From Helicobacter canadensis MIT 98-5491 (GTDB lineage Bacteria > Campylobacterota > Campylobacteria > Campylobacterales > Helicobacteraceae): DNA of 64,000 nt. Where the stretch lies: contig NZ_CM000776.2 of NCBI RefSeq assembly GCF_000162575.1, positions 128,950 through 192,949 on the forward strand. Reading direction: 5' to 3'. The translations under genes and the position numbers were made by a program. The notes under the pieces were generated by a model. It was not told the origin of the DNA, made no database searches, and was given only the letters and a program-made list of their open reading frames with translations. The first letter of the stretch is position 1. Each line of letters opens with the position of its first letter. Shown one piece after another: positions 16,398-25,446 of the stretch.

Positions 16398-17604
16398 ATG
16401 GACCGAATTGACTATTCAGCAAATAAGATTGTGCTTCAAGAATCGGAGAAGTATATTGAGAATTACCAAAATATGAGCAAAAAAACAGCGGAAGACATAT
16501 TTGCCTATAGAAACTCGCTAGATATGCTAGGAAGAGGCTTAGAAGTATATGAGCAATTGTATTTTTATGATTTTAAAAGTTTTTCTGAACATAAGTGTTT
16601 AACAATTACATTTCATCCACACCCGAGAAAATTTCTATTAAGCAGCCAAAGGTTTTTTGGTGATGTTTTATATATGTCAACTCGAGGCAACACTACTTAT
16701 TATTTGTATGGGGTTGACTATTTCGTAAAGATGGTTTTAGATTTAATACGAATAAAAAAATATAAGCATATTTGTCTTATTGGTAGTTCTAAAGGGGCAA
16801 GCGGAGCATTAGTTTTAGGAAAAAGACTTAAAGAGGCGGTTGTGCGAAATCGTCTTAGAAGTAGGATTACGGTTACCGCATTTAGCCCCATGGTTGATCT
16901 AAGGGTAAGCGATAAAACCCCTCCATCTTGCAAGACTTTAGAATACTTGTCAGAGGCAAATTATTTTTACAAATATTTCTTTGCTTTGGGGGGGGGGGGG
17001 TGAAGGGCGTATAGATAAAATTTTTGACACTAAAGAGGATGATTTCTTTGTGGTATATGGCGAGAAATCGCATATAGATGCCTATCATTCTGAACTGTTG
17101 CAAGGGAAGGTGGAATTAATCAAGCTCAGTGGGATTAATACTCATGGGACGATGGCATTTTTTCCATTTGATGATATTAATGAAAGTTATTATCTAAAAT
17201 TATATAATGCAATAGTGAGGCAGCAGCTAAATGATGTCGATATGAGTTTTATAGACAACCAAGCAGAGATGATGTCTTTTGAAGAATTTAAAAAGGTAGC
17301 TATAGAATGTAGAAGACTATACTTTAAGAAATTATTCCCTATGGCAGTTGATAACGCCAATGTAAGGTTATATAAAAATGAAGAATTTTTGGATATTTTG
17401 AAAAATAAATTGTCCAATTCGGTTAAAGAAGCTGAGCAATTAAAAAAAATGTTATCAGAAAAAGACAGAATTATATCGCATATGCAAACGGAGCTAGAAT
17501 TAGACCACAAAAAAACTATTAAAGAATTTGCGGGAGAGCTATGGATTCTAATTATTAGCCTTTTTAAAAAAGTTAAGATATTAAAGAAAGGACGCTGTGG
17601 ATAA
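16398..17604 (+). CDS. Phase-variable alpha/beta-hydrolase-like capsule protein (reads OFF here)
   Basis: One gene is split by a 13-G tract at 16988-17000. As sequenced, translation from ATG 16398 stops at TGA 17001-17003 after 201 residues. With 12 G (or 15) the frame runs on to 17604, giving about 401 residues. The joined protein has a serine-hydrolase nucleophile elbow (GSSKGASG) near residue 136 and a late His in INTHGTMAFF, plausible Ser and His of an alpha/beta hydrolase, then a charged coiled-coil tail. It is the first gene after kpsC. It may be a capsule or sugar esterase or acyl-transfer enzyme; the substrate is unknown. The frame continuity across the tract makes phase variation more likely than decay. 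Confidence 0.75.
16988..17000 (+). repeat. Poly-G tract, 13 G, inside a coding region
   Basis: Thirteen consecutive G. Loss of one G restores the reading frame of the surrounding gene, so this is a slipped-strand contingency locus of the kind common in Campylobacter and Helicobacter surface genes. The ON length is 12 or 15. Confidence 0.9.
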
Positions 17605-17714
17605 TAAAAGATTATTTAAGCCTTTTTTGTGAATGATAATATTTTATATGTTAGAATTTATGACAGCTTAGGCGAGTGGCAATTTAGAATAGTTTTTGGA
17701 TTATAGGAGTAGCT

Positions 17715-19946
17715 ATGTTGGAAGTGGCAAGAAAAAAGTTAAGTGGCTTAATGCAGGATATTAAAGAGTATTTTGTGTCCTCAGAATATGAGATGATGTT
17801 TTATAAAAAAGAGCTGAATCAGTGCAATAATGTTTTTTATATATCGAATTTAGGGCAGCTTAAGCAAGTGGAAACTCTAATCGAATTTGAAGAGCTATCT
17901 AATAATTGTCTGGTAATCGGGTATACGCGTGCGAATTTAGAAATGCCAGATTTCATTTTAGATAAAGCCGATAAAAGAAAATTCCAAAATATTATTTTGG
18001 TGGAACTTGTTGTAAGTGTGAATTATTTGAAGCCAGGGAGAATTAAACAAATTTGTCGCATTTATAAAAAATTATCTCAAAATATTGAAACAAAAGAGCT
18101 ATATTTATTAAGTGTAGAGGGGCATTATGGAATTTTTGCGCATTACATGAAGCAAAAAGGTGTCCTTATTAATTTGTTAGAGGAGGGCACTGCAACATAC
18201 AAGTTTGAACTTAAAAATGGAAAGATACATGTTAATGCCCCAGCAGTTAGAATGGGGAGGTATACTGAAATATTTTGCACATTGAGTGGAATAAAGAATA
18301 TGTTGCTAGTTGGAGAATTTAATAAAATATATGCAGCTTTTCCAGAAAAATTGAGAGGTATATTTAAAGCTAACGAGATTATTTTATTTTTTGCTCATAT
18401 TAACATTAAGCCAAGTGCAAACTTGGTTGAAATTATAGAAAAATATAAAATAACTGGAGATGACATTATTTTTGTATCTCAAAGATTTGATATTGATCTC
18501 AATATTTTTATAGAAAAAATATTAGATATTTTGGAGGCATATGTTGTTGCCTATAGACAGAGAGTGTTTGTAAAGCATCATCCAAAAGAGAGTGAAAAAC
18601 AAATTTCTTTGTTTCGCAGCAAAATTATTGCTAGAGGGTTTAGTCAGAATATAATATCTGTGTCTGATAAAGCCTTTCTTGTTGAAAATATATTAGATAT
18701 AGTTGAAACTAAGATTTTAGTGGGATTGACTTCCACTTCTTTAATTTATGCTCAAAAGCTTAATAAAGATATTGTAGTTCATTCTGTTGTGCCGTGGTTT
18801 TTAAAAAAAGTATTTTTTTTAGAGAAACAAAAAAAACAAATGCTTTCTTCGCATTTCAATGAATTGCAAAAGACATTTGATGGATTTAAAATTATAGAAG
18901 ATGCAGGAGCGATAGTGGCAGGAGATATATGTAGTGACACTCCTAAAAATAGCGATGCAACAGCCTTGATAGATAAGGCAAATCAAGGTTTTGTAGAAAA
19001 AAAAATTTTGCAAGCAATTTTTTATTATAAACAATCCGAAAGTAAAGATATTTTTTTGCGTATGCCCCATATATTATATAACATGCTGTATTGCTGGGAT
19101 GCTTTAGAAAATGATTTTCAAAAATATAGAATAATTATTAAGTATTTGCAGCTGGATGTTGTTTTGGAAAAAAAAGAAGAAGAGTTTGTTTTCGCTAAAC
19201 TCATGCAATTTGTTGATATGTGTTTAAGAGAAGGAAAATTTGAAAAATTTGAAAAAATTGAGCAACTCGCATTAGCAAAGCAAGAAAAATTTTTATATTT
19301 TGATGTAGGGGTTATCAGGCTTAAAAAAATGCTTTATTTGGAGCGTTGGGATGATGTTTTGAGGGCTTTTGAAGACTTGAGAGAAAGTAGTAAAAAGCGG
19401 TATTTTATTGTTTTTGAGATTGTAAGGTCATTCATAAGAGAAGAGAATATGGAGTTTGAGGAGGAATTAAAAGAAATAGATGATAGGGTTGTGGGAGAAA
19501 GTCTGAAGCTGTTATATTTGTATAGTTGCAAGAAATATAGTGATATTTATGATTATATTGTTGAGATTAAAGATGCTAACCCTTACTTATACCAACAATA
19601 TCACAATAAAATAATTATACAAAAAAAATATTCGACACTTATTGAAAGTTTTAATGTTGATAATATCTTGGAATATATGATCAACAATGAAAAAAAACAG
19701 TTTTTTGCTGAGGTTAGTGATGTTTTATCGAAATATAATGTTGAATATAGAATTGGAGATATTATCGAGGCATTAAATGGCGACCAGATAAAGTTAAAGA
19801 CGCAAGATATGGAAGATTTAATTTGTGCACTTAAAGGCTTTGAAGGACTTGCTGAGTTTTGCAAACGCGAAGATGATATGGGTTTAATTTGCCGTATTTT
19901 GACATTTGAGTTTGCTGGAAATTTGTTGGAAAATGAGCGTAGCTAG
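17715..19946 (+). CDS. Polysialyltransferase-like capsule glycosyltransferase with helical C-terminal extension
   Basis: This 743-residue protein carries, in order, the three short motifs of bacterial sialyl/polysialyltransferases: an acidic-Gly motif LEEG (155-158), KHHP (287-290), and a Ser/Thr pair region LTSTS (338-342). This matches the alpha-2,8-polysialyltransferase type that uses CMP-Neu5Ac, which neuB, neuC and neuA nearby could supply. From about residue 385 to the end is a largely helical, Leu/Lys/Glu-rich region resembling TPR-like repeats, not part of the usual ~400-residue enzyme. AGGAG lies six bases before the ATG. It may polymerise or add sialic acid in the capsule; linkage and acceptor are unknown. 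Confidence 0.72.
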   Translation: MLEVARKKLSGLMQDIKEYFVSSEYEMMFYKKELNQCNNVFYISNLGQLKQVETLIEFEELSNNCLVIGYTRANLEMPDFILDKADKRKFQNIILVELVVSVNYLKPGRIKQICRIYKKLSQNIETKELYLLSVEGHYGIFAHYMKQKGVLINLLEEGTATYKFELKNGKIHVNAPAVRMGRYTEIFCTLSGIKNMLLVGEFNKIYAAFPEKLRGIFKANEIILFFAHINIKPSANLVEIIEKYKITGDDIIFVSQRFDIDLNIFIEKILDILEAYVVAYRQRVFVKHHPKESEKQISLFRSKIIARGFSQNIISVSDKAFLVENILDIVETKILVGLTSTSLIYAQKLNKDIVVHSVVPWFLKKVFFLEKQKKQMLSSHFNELQKTFDGFKIIEDAGAIVAGDICSDTPKNSDATALIDKANQGFVEKKILQAIFYYKQSESKDIFLRMPHILYNMLYCWDALENDFQKYRIIIKYLQLDVVLEKKEEEFVFAKLMQFVDMCLREGKFEKFEKIEQLALAKQEKFLYFDVGVIRLKKMLYLERWDDVLRAFEDLRESSKKRYFIVFEIVRSFIREENMEFEEELKEIDDRVVGESLKLLYLYSCKKYSDIYDYIVEIKDANPYLYQQYHNKIIIQKKYSTLIESFNVDNILEYMINNEKKQFFAEVSDVLSKYNVEYRIGDIIEALNGDQIKLKTQDMEDLICALKGFEGLAEFCKREDDMGLICRILTFEFAGNLLENERS

Positions 19947-19964
19947 TAATTTAAGTGTAAAATA

Positions 19965-19973
19965 TGGTATGAT
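19965..19973 (+). promoter_or_regulatory. Extended -10 before the deacetylase gene
   Basis: TGGTATGAT (TG-n-TATGAT) lies 26 bases before ATG 20000, in a 53-base gap, so the genes from here onward may have their own promoter. Confidence 0.45.
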
Positions 19974-19999
19974 ATTTAGAAAATAAGGATAAATAAACA

Positions 20000-20951
20000 A
20001 TGAAAGCGATTATGTATCATTATGTTAGAGAGGGCAGTCATCAATTACCTTTTTTTAGGTATTTATCAATTGAAAATTTTTGCCGTCAGTTGGATTATTT
20101 TGAACAACAATATGGGTTTGTGAAAATGGAAGATATTGTCAATTGTTTTATTTTAAAAAAAGACAATTCTTATCAAACCATTCATAATAAGGTATTGCTA
20201 ACATTTGATGATGGAGTAATAGATCACTATAGTTATGTATATCCAGAGTTGCTAAAGAGGGGTATTGTTGGATTATTTTTTGTTTCAACGGGAGTTTTTG
20301 ATTCTAATAAGGCGTTAGATGTTCATAGAATCCATTATTGTCTTGGCAGGATGGGGGGGGGGGGCTTGTATGCGACTACTAAATAAAATTATTACAGATG
20401 ATATGTTGGAGTATGATTATGATATAAAGTCAAACATTTATACAAAACAAAAAAATGATGAAGCTACTAAAGAATTCAAATCTGTTATGAATTACTTTTT
20501 GAAATATGAATATAGAGAAGCTGTGTTGGATCTTATAGTTAAAGAGATTGGGATTGCCGATCAAGATTTATTTAAAGAGCTTTATATGTCGATGGATAAT
20601 ATGCAGGAAATGCAAAAAAATGGCATGATATTTGGTAGTCATAGTGTTAAACATTGTGTAATGTCAAAATTGAGCAGGGATGAGCAAGAAAAAGAAATAA
20701 GGAATTCATTTTTATTCTTGGAGAGAAATTTGGATATGCGAAAATTAAAAATATTTTGTTATCCATATGGTGGCTTCCATACTTTTAACGAAGATACCTA
20801 TGAGGCTTTAAAAGAAAATAATGCAATGTTTGCCTTTAATGTTGAGTCACGAGATATTGAATATAAGGATATTTTACAAAATCCTTATACTCTGCCAAGA
20901 TATGATTGTAATGAGTTTGAGTTTGGTCAAGCTAGTTTGGGTGTCTGCTAA
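20000..20951 (+). CDS. Phase-variable polysaccharide deacetylase (CE4/NodB type, reads OFF here)
   Basis: One gene is interrupted by a 12-G tract at 20353-20364. As sequenced the frame ends at 20386 after 128 residues; with 11 G (or 14) it continues to 20951, giving about 316 residues. The N-terminal half has the NodB metal motif TFDDG (68-72) and the PELLKRGIVGLFFV strand. The second half, in the other frame, holds HSVKH (metal His motif) and YPYGG. All CE4 motifs are therefore intact and only the tract breaks the frame. It probably removes N-acetyl or other acyl groups from capsule or a sugar precursor. No signal peptide is seen, so a cytosolic substrate is possible. Confidence 0.85.
20353..20364 (+). 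repeat. Poly-G tract, 12 G, inside the deacetylase gene
   Basis: Twelve consecutive G. Deleting one joins the CE4 N-terminal half to the half carrying HSVKH and YPYGG in a single frame. A contingency switch with ON at 11 or 14 G. Confidence 0.9.
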
Positions 20952-20997
20952 TTTTGGAGATTAAGTAGAAATGTATTATAAGATTTAGAGGTATTTT

Positions 20998-22014
20998 ATG
21001 TCTGAATATGATATTAGGTATTGCAAAATAGATGAAGTGGGTAAACTGGTTGAATTTTTAAGGAAGCATTGGAAGGAAGATCATGTATTTGTTTGTAATC
21101 GCAAGGTGCTCGATTTCCAGCATTTGGATGAGGAAAATCAGAGATATAATTTTTTGGTTGCGCACAACATCAAAACAGGACAGTTTGATGCTATATTAGG
21201 TTTTATTCCTACAAATAAATTTGATTGTAAGTTAGAAACACAAGATGTATGGTTGGCTATTTGGAAGGTAAAAAAGCAGTATGCTAAAACAGGTATTGGA
21301 TTGCAATTGCTTATGGAAATAATGAGGATATACAAGAATGGAAGTGTAGGGATAATGGGAGCCTCCGAGGATGCTATAAAAATATATAAGGCATTAAAAT
21401 ATATGATGGGGGAACTTAATCATTACTATATTGCTAATTTTAATATCAAAACTCAATTGGCTTATTTTAAAAATAGACACGAAAGAAACATACAAAATAT
21501 ACAAAACAGGTATTGTATAAAAAAAATCAGCAAAGAATGCTTAATTGATAGTGCCTTGGAGTATAAATTTAAGCCTTATAAAAGTATAGAGTATTTCATA
21601 AATAGATACCATAATGCAGAGTTTTATGATTATAATTTTTATGGAATTTATGAAGACAATTTGATATTGGCTGCATTTGTTGCTAAAATCATCGAAATAA
21701 AAGGAGCAAATTGCATGAGAATAGTTGATTGGATTGGGGAGTTTGTAGGTGATATTTATTATCCAATACAGCAGTTGCTAAAAAAAGATAATTTAGAATA
21801 TATTGATTTAGTATGTCTTGTCCCAAAGAGGAATCATGAGATCTTAAATATGGGTTTTACACTGAAAGACAAGAACGATGTAGTGCCTAATTATTTCGAA
21901 CCTTTTATAAAAAAAAATGTTATAATTACAGTTGCTTGGAAATCTAATGACAATGGTTATGCCTTTTTTAAGGGGGATAGCGATCAAGAAAGACCAAATT
22001 TCTTAAAAGATTAA
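20998..22014 (+). CDS. GNAT-like acyltransferase
   Basis: A 338-residue protein with a GNAT-type N-terminal domain. IRYCKIDEVGKLVEFLRKHW opens it, and the acyl-CoA-binding loop region is KKQYAKTGIGLQLLMEI, close to the family Q/RxxGxG/A pattern. The C-terminal half is less clear and may be a second, degenerate GNAT-like domain. It is placed just before an acyl carrier protein, a ketoreductase-like SDR and an acyl-activating ligase, with 27 bases to the carrier protein gene. It may transfer the acyl group made by that set onto a sugar amine. The donor (CoA or carrier protein) is unknown. Confidence 0.65.
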   Translation: MSEYDIRYCKIDEVGKLVEFLRKHWKEDHVFVCNRKVLDFQHLDEENQRYNFLVAHNIKTGQFDAILGFIPTNKFDCKLETQDVWLAIWKVKKQYAKTGIGLQLLMEIMRIYKNGSVGIMGASEDAIKIYKALKYMMGELNHYYIANFNIKTQLAYFKNRHERNIQNIQNRYCIKKISKECLIDSALEYKFKPYKSIEYFINRYHNAEFYDYNFYGIYEDNLILAAFVAKIIEIKGANCMRIVDWIGEFVGDIYYPIQQLLKKDNLEYIDLVCLVPKRNHEILNMGFTLKDKNDVVPNYFEPFIKKNVIITVAWKSNDNGYAFFKGDSDQERPNFLKD

Positions 22015-22040
22015 GAGCGCTTAATAGTTAAGGAGATTTT

Positions 22041-22337
22041 ATGGAAAGGCAAATTCAAGAAATTATAATTGAAATACTACGGAGTTTGGCTGATGAGCTA
22101 GAAAATGATAATTTAAAAAATCCTAGCTTGGAGACAAAAATTTATGGTATAGAAGGAAATTTAGATTCTTTGGCTCTGGTAAGTTTTATAGCGGATTTGG
22201 AAAGTGAATTAAGCGAGAAATTAAATATCGATATGGTTTTAGCAGATGAAAAGGCCATGAGTATGCGAAATTCTCCATTCAAAGATGTTGAGAGTTTAGC
22301 TAATTATATTACCAAAAAACTTCAGGAGCAAGAATAG
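22041..22337 (+). CDS. Dedicated acyl carrier protein
   Basis: A 98-residue carrier protein with the phosphopantetheine attachment context NLDSLAL (Ser43) followed by an acidic helix II region. It is distinct from a housekeeping AcpP, being longer, with a divergent sequence around the Ser. It overlaps the following SDR gene by one base. Its neighbours (AMP-forming ligase, SDR, GNAT) suggest that it carries a short acyl chain for decorating a capsule sugar. Confidence 0.82.
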   Translation: MERQIQEIIIEILRSLADELENDNLKNPSLETKIYGIEGNLDSLALVSFIADLESELSEKLNIDMVLADEKAMSMRNSPFKDVESLANYITKKLQEQE

Positions 22338-23053
22338 TGCAAAAAGTTATCGTTATTACAGGAACTAGGAAAGGTATAGGAAAAGAGTTGGCGGAACATT
22401 ATTTATCCCAAGGTTTTATGGTTTGCGGTTGTTCGAGAGGAGAAGCCAGTATAATACATGGTAATTATAGACATTTTTGTCTTGATGTGAATGATGAAAA
22501 AGCTGTGGCATCTATGGTAAGAAATGTAAAAAAAGAGTTTGGTTGTATTGATATATTGCTTAATAACGCAGGGATAGCTTCTATGAATCATATTTTAACA
22601 ACTCCCTACAAAACAATACAAAATATTTTTAATACTAATGTCTTTGGAAGTTTTTTGTTCATTAGAGAGGTGGCGAAAGTTATGGTTCAAAACTTTAAAA
22701 AAACAAAAACTCAGAAAAGAATAGTAAATTTTGCTACCGTTGCCACACCTTTACGTCTTGAGGGCGAAGCGGTATATGCTGCCTCAAAAGCAGCTATTGT
22801 TAGTTTTACGCAAGTGCTGGCAAAGGAATTGAGCGAATTTAACATTACTGTAAATGCTGTGGGACCAACACCAGTTCCAACGGATTTAATCAAAAATGTT
22901 CCTAAAGAAAAAATGCAAGCTCTCCTTAATCAACAAGCTATAAAACGCTTTGGAGAATTTAAGGATGTGCTTAATGTTGTTGATTTCTTTATCGATGAAA
23001 AAAGTGATTTTATAACAGGACAAATAGTCTATTTAGGTGGAGTAAATGGATAA
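22337..23053 (+). CDS. SDR oxidoreductase, 3-oxoacyl-ACP reductase-like
   Basis: A 238-residue short-chain dehydrogenase starting at GTG 22337, overlapping the ACP stop. It has the cofactor motif TGTRKGIG (8-15), NNAG, and the catalytic YAASK. At the position 13 residues before the Tyr, where the catalytic Ser usually lies, the residue is Thr (ATVATP). It overlaps the AMP-ligase gene by eight bases. It is likely to reduce a 3-keto group on a carrier-bound acyl chain, for example making a 3-hydroxyacyl group. A sugar-nucleotide oxidoreductase role, as for PtmA in legionaminic acid loci, is the alternative. Confidence 0.8.
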   Translation: MQKVIVITGTRKGIGKELAEHYLSQGFMVCGCSRGEASIIHGNYRHFCLDVNDEKAVASMVRNVKKEFGCIDILLNNAGIASMNHILTTPYKTIQNIFNTNVFGSFLFIREVAKVMVQNFKKTKTQKRIVNFATVATPLRLEGEAVYAASKAAIVSFTQVLAKELSEFNITVNAVGPTPVPTDLIKNVPKEKMQALLNQQAIKRFGEFKDVLNVVDFFIDEKSDFITGQIVYLGGVNG

Positions 23054-24386
23054 ATTTAAAAATGCTTTTTTGAATAAAATTTTTTGCGAGAATCAAGAAC
23101 AATACGTGCTAGTTTATGAAGAGCAAAGATATACTTATGATGATTTATGTAACAATGTAATTAACAAAATCAACCTACTAACGAATCTTGGAGAGATTAA
23201 TACTATAGGTATTATAGGGGATTATGACTTTGAAAGCATAAGTTTATTTTTAGCGTGTATAGAATTAAACAAAATTATTGTCCCATTTATAAATGAAAAT
23301 GAGATTAGTAATAAACTAACAGAAGTTAATTGCGACATTATATTGAAAGGCGATGAGTATCAAATTCAACAGAAAAATCACAAAAATCACGATTTAATTC
23401 AAAAACTTATTAATGAAAATAAACCAGGATTGATTTTATTTTCAAGTGGTAGCACAGGGGTGCCAAAGGCAGTGGTACATAATTTTGAAGCCATAATAGA
23501 TTTGCACATTACCAAACAATATAATCCTACTAAAACCCTTGGTATTTTCTTGCCCGACCATATTGCAGGCATTGATGTGATGCTTTCTGTTTTGGGTACA
23601 GGCGGTAGTCTTGTTATTCCAAAATCGAGAAAACCCAAAGATGTATTGGAGGCAATGCAAAGATATAAAGTGGAAATACTACCAGCTTCCCCAACACTTC
23701 TTAGGCTTTTGACACTCAGTGAAATGGAAAAATGTGATTTAGATTCGCTGAAGCTTATCGTATATGGTAGCGAAAGGATGGATTCTAATCTTTTACAATT
23801 TTTGCAAAAGATTTTGCCTAATGTAAGATGTAAGCAAAGTTTTGGAACGAGTGAGACAAATGCAATAAAAACTAGAGATCATGATACAAAAGAGGGATAT
23901 TTTAAAATCATGAATTGTAGTTATAAAATTTTAAATAATGAACTTTATCTAAAATCCAAAACTCAAGCCTTAGGTTATTTAAATGCGGATAATTCTGTAT
24001 TTGATGATGAAGGATATTTTGCCACAGGAGATTTGGTTGAAGTTATTCATAAAAATAACGAGGAATATATAAAAATTATCGGAAGAAATAAAGAGGTAAT
24101 TAATGTTGGAGGAGAAAAGGTATTGCCCCAAGAAGTAGAAGGAGTATTAATGCAAATACCTTTCATACAAGATTGTTTGGTGTATGGGCAGAGTAATCCT
24201 TTAACTGGACAGAGTGTTCGTGTTAAAATTGTGTTGCAAAAAAATGAAAATCTCGATGCCTTAGAGGCTAAGAAAAAAATAAGAATGTTTTGCAGAGATA
24301 AATTAACTAGCTATAAAATACCCACTAAAGTAGAAATTGTTCAAAAGCTAGAAATTAGTGAAAGATTTAAAAAGGTGAGAAGATAG
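23046..24386 (+). CDS. AMP-forming acyl/aminoacyl ligase
   Basis: An ANL-superfamily adenylating enzyme of 446 residues. Core motifs are present: the P-loop [10 protein letters not shown], the A5-like GTSET, YFATGDL, and the hinge [16 protein letters not shown]. The C-terminal catalytic Lys region ends in SERFKKVRR, without the usual Gly before the Lys. It would activate a carboxylic acid as its adenylate and load it onto the ACP encoded two genes upstream. The N-terminal domain is somewhat short for the family. The acid substrate cannot be read from the sequence. Confidence 0.82.
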   Translation: MDKFKNAFLNKIFCENQEQYVLVYEEQRYTYDDLCNNVINKINLLTNLGEINTIGIIGDYDFESISLFLACIELNKIIVPFINENEISNKLTEVNCDIILKGDEYQIQQKNHKNHDLIQKLINENKPGLILFSSGSTGVPKAVVHNFEAIIDLHITKQYNPTKTLGIFLPDHIAGIDVMLSVLGTGGSLVIPKSRKPKDVLEAMQRYKVEILPASPTLLRLLTLSEMEKCDLDSLKLIVYGSERMDSNLLQFLQKILPNVRCKQSFGTSETNAIKTRDHDTKEGYFKIMNCSYKILNNELYLKSKTQALGYLNADNSVFDDEGYFATGDLVEVIHKNNEEYIKIIGRNKEVINVGGEKVLPQEVEGVLMQIPFIQDCLVYGQSNPLTGQSVRVKIVLQKNENLDALEAKKKIRMFCRDKLTSYKIPTKVEIVQKLEISERFKKVRR

Positions 24387-24399
24387 TTTAGGGGGAGAC

Positions 24400-25446
24400 A
24401 TGAAAACACCATACATAAAATTGGGCGATCGAAAAGTAGGTTTAGAATTCAAGCCATTAGTTATAGTCGAAATTGGAATTAATCATGGCGGTTCATTGCA
24501 AGTGGCTTATGAAATGGTTGATGCTGCATGGAAAGCAGGAGCTGAAGTCATAAAACATCAAACTCATGTTGTTCATGATGAAATGAGTGTGCATGCTAAA
24601 AAAGTTATTCCGGGTAACGCCAATGTGTCAATTTATGATATCATGGAGGAATGTGCTTTGAGCGAAGAAGAGGAAATCGAGCTTAAACGATATGTTGAAA
24701 ATAAAGGAATGTTGTTTATTAGTACCCCATTTTCTAGGGCAGCTGCCGATAGATTGGAAAGAATGGGGGTTATGGCTTATAAGATAGGCTCTGGAGAGTG
24801 CAATAATTACCCTTTAATTGAACATATTGCAAGGTTTAAGAAGCCTATGATTGTAAGCACAGGAATGAATGACATCAAGAGTGTATGTAAAACCGTAGAA
24901 ATTTTAAGAAGACATAATGTCCCTTATGCGTTGTTGCATACCACAAATCTTTACCCGACTCCTGCACATTTGGTGAGATTAGGTGGGATGGAGGAATTAA
25001 AGAATAACTTTGATGATGCGGTGATCGGACTATCAGATCATACAACGAATAATAGAGCTTGTTTTGCGGCAGTTGCTTTAGGTGCCAGTATTGTGGAGAG
25101 GCATTTTACCGATAAAATGGAGAGAAAAGGTCCAGATATCATTAATTCAATGGATCCTGTTGCACTTAAGGAGTTAATTATTGGAGTGGAAGAGATAGCG
25201 TTGATGAGAGGTGGGATTAAAGAGGCTGCAAGAGAAGAGCAGGTAACTATTGATTTTGCTTTTGCCACAGTTGTAGCTATCAAGGATATTAAAAAAGGAG
25301 AAAAATTTACAATGGATAATTTGTGGGTTAAAAGACCTGGAACAGGACCCATAAAGGCAGAATTCTTTAATGATATTTTAGACAAGAGAGCGAGTATGGA
25401 TATTTGTGTAGACAAACATATAAGTTGGGACGATATTGATGATTAA
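24400..25446 (+). CDS. neuB: N-acetylneuraminate (sialic acid) synthase
   Basis: NeuB condenses ManNAc with phosphoenolpyruvate to give Neu5Ac. The 348 residues include the TIM-barrel motifs [50 protein letters not shown] and ERHFT, then a C-terminal SAF/antifreeze-like domain (about 285-345, [10 protein letters not shown]). From memory, phrases such as [13 protein letters not shown] and [10 protein letters not shown] are closer to true Neu5Ac synthases such as C. jejuni NeuB1 than to legionaminic or pseudaminic acid synthases. It overlaps neuC and is followed by neuA. Confidence 0.92.
   Translation: MKTPYIKLGDRKVGLEFKPLVIVEIGINHGGSLQVAYEMVDAAWKAGAEVIKHQTHVVHDEMSVHAKKVIPGNANVSIYDIMEECALSEEEEIELKRYVENKGMLFISTPFSRAAADRLERMGVMAYKIGSGECNNYPLIEHIARFKKPMIVSTGMNDIKSVCKTVEILRRHNVPYALLHTTNLYPTPAHLVRLGGMEELKNNFDDAVIGLSDHTTNNRACFAAVALGASIVERHFTDKMERKGPDIINSMDPVALKELIIGVEEIALMRGGIKEAAREEQVTIDFAFATVVAIKDIKKGEKFTMDNLWVKRPGTGPIKAEFFNDILDKRASMDICVDKHISWDDIDD

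Noticed and set aside
16398-17604. Two separate genes (201 and 207 residues)
   Set aside because: The frames join exactly when one G is lost from the 13-G tract, and the hydrolase-like motifs are split across it.
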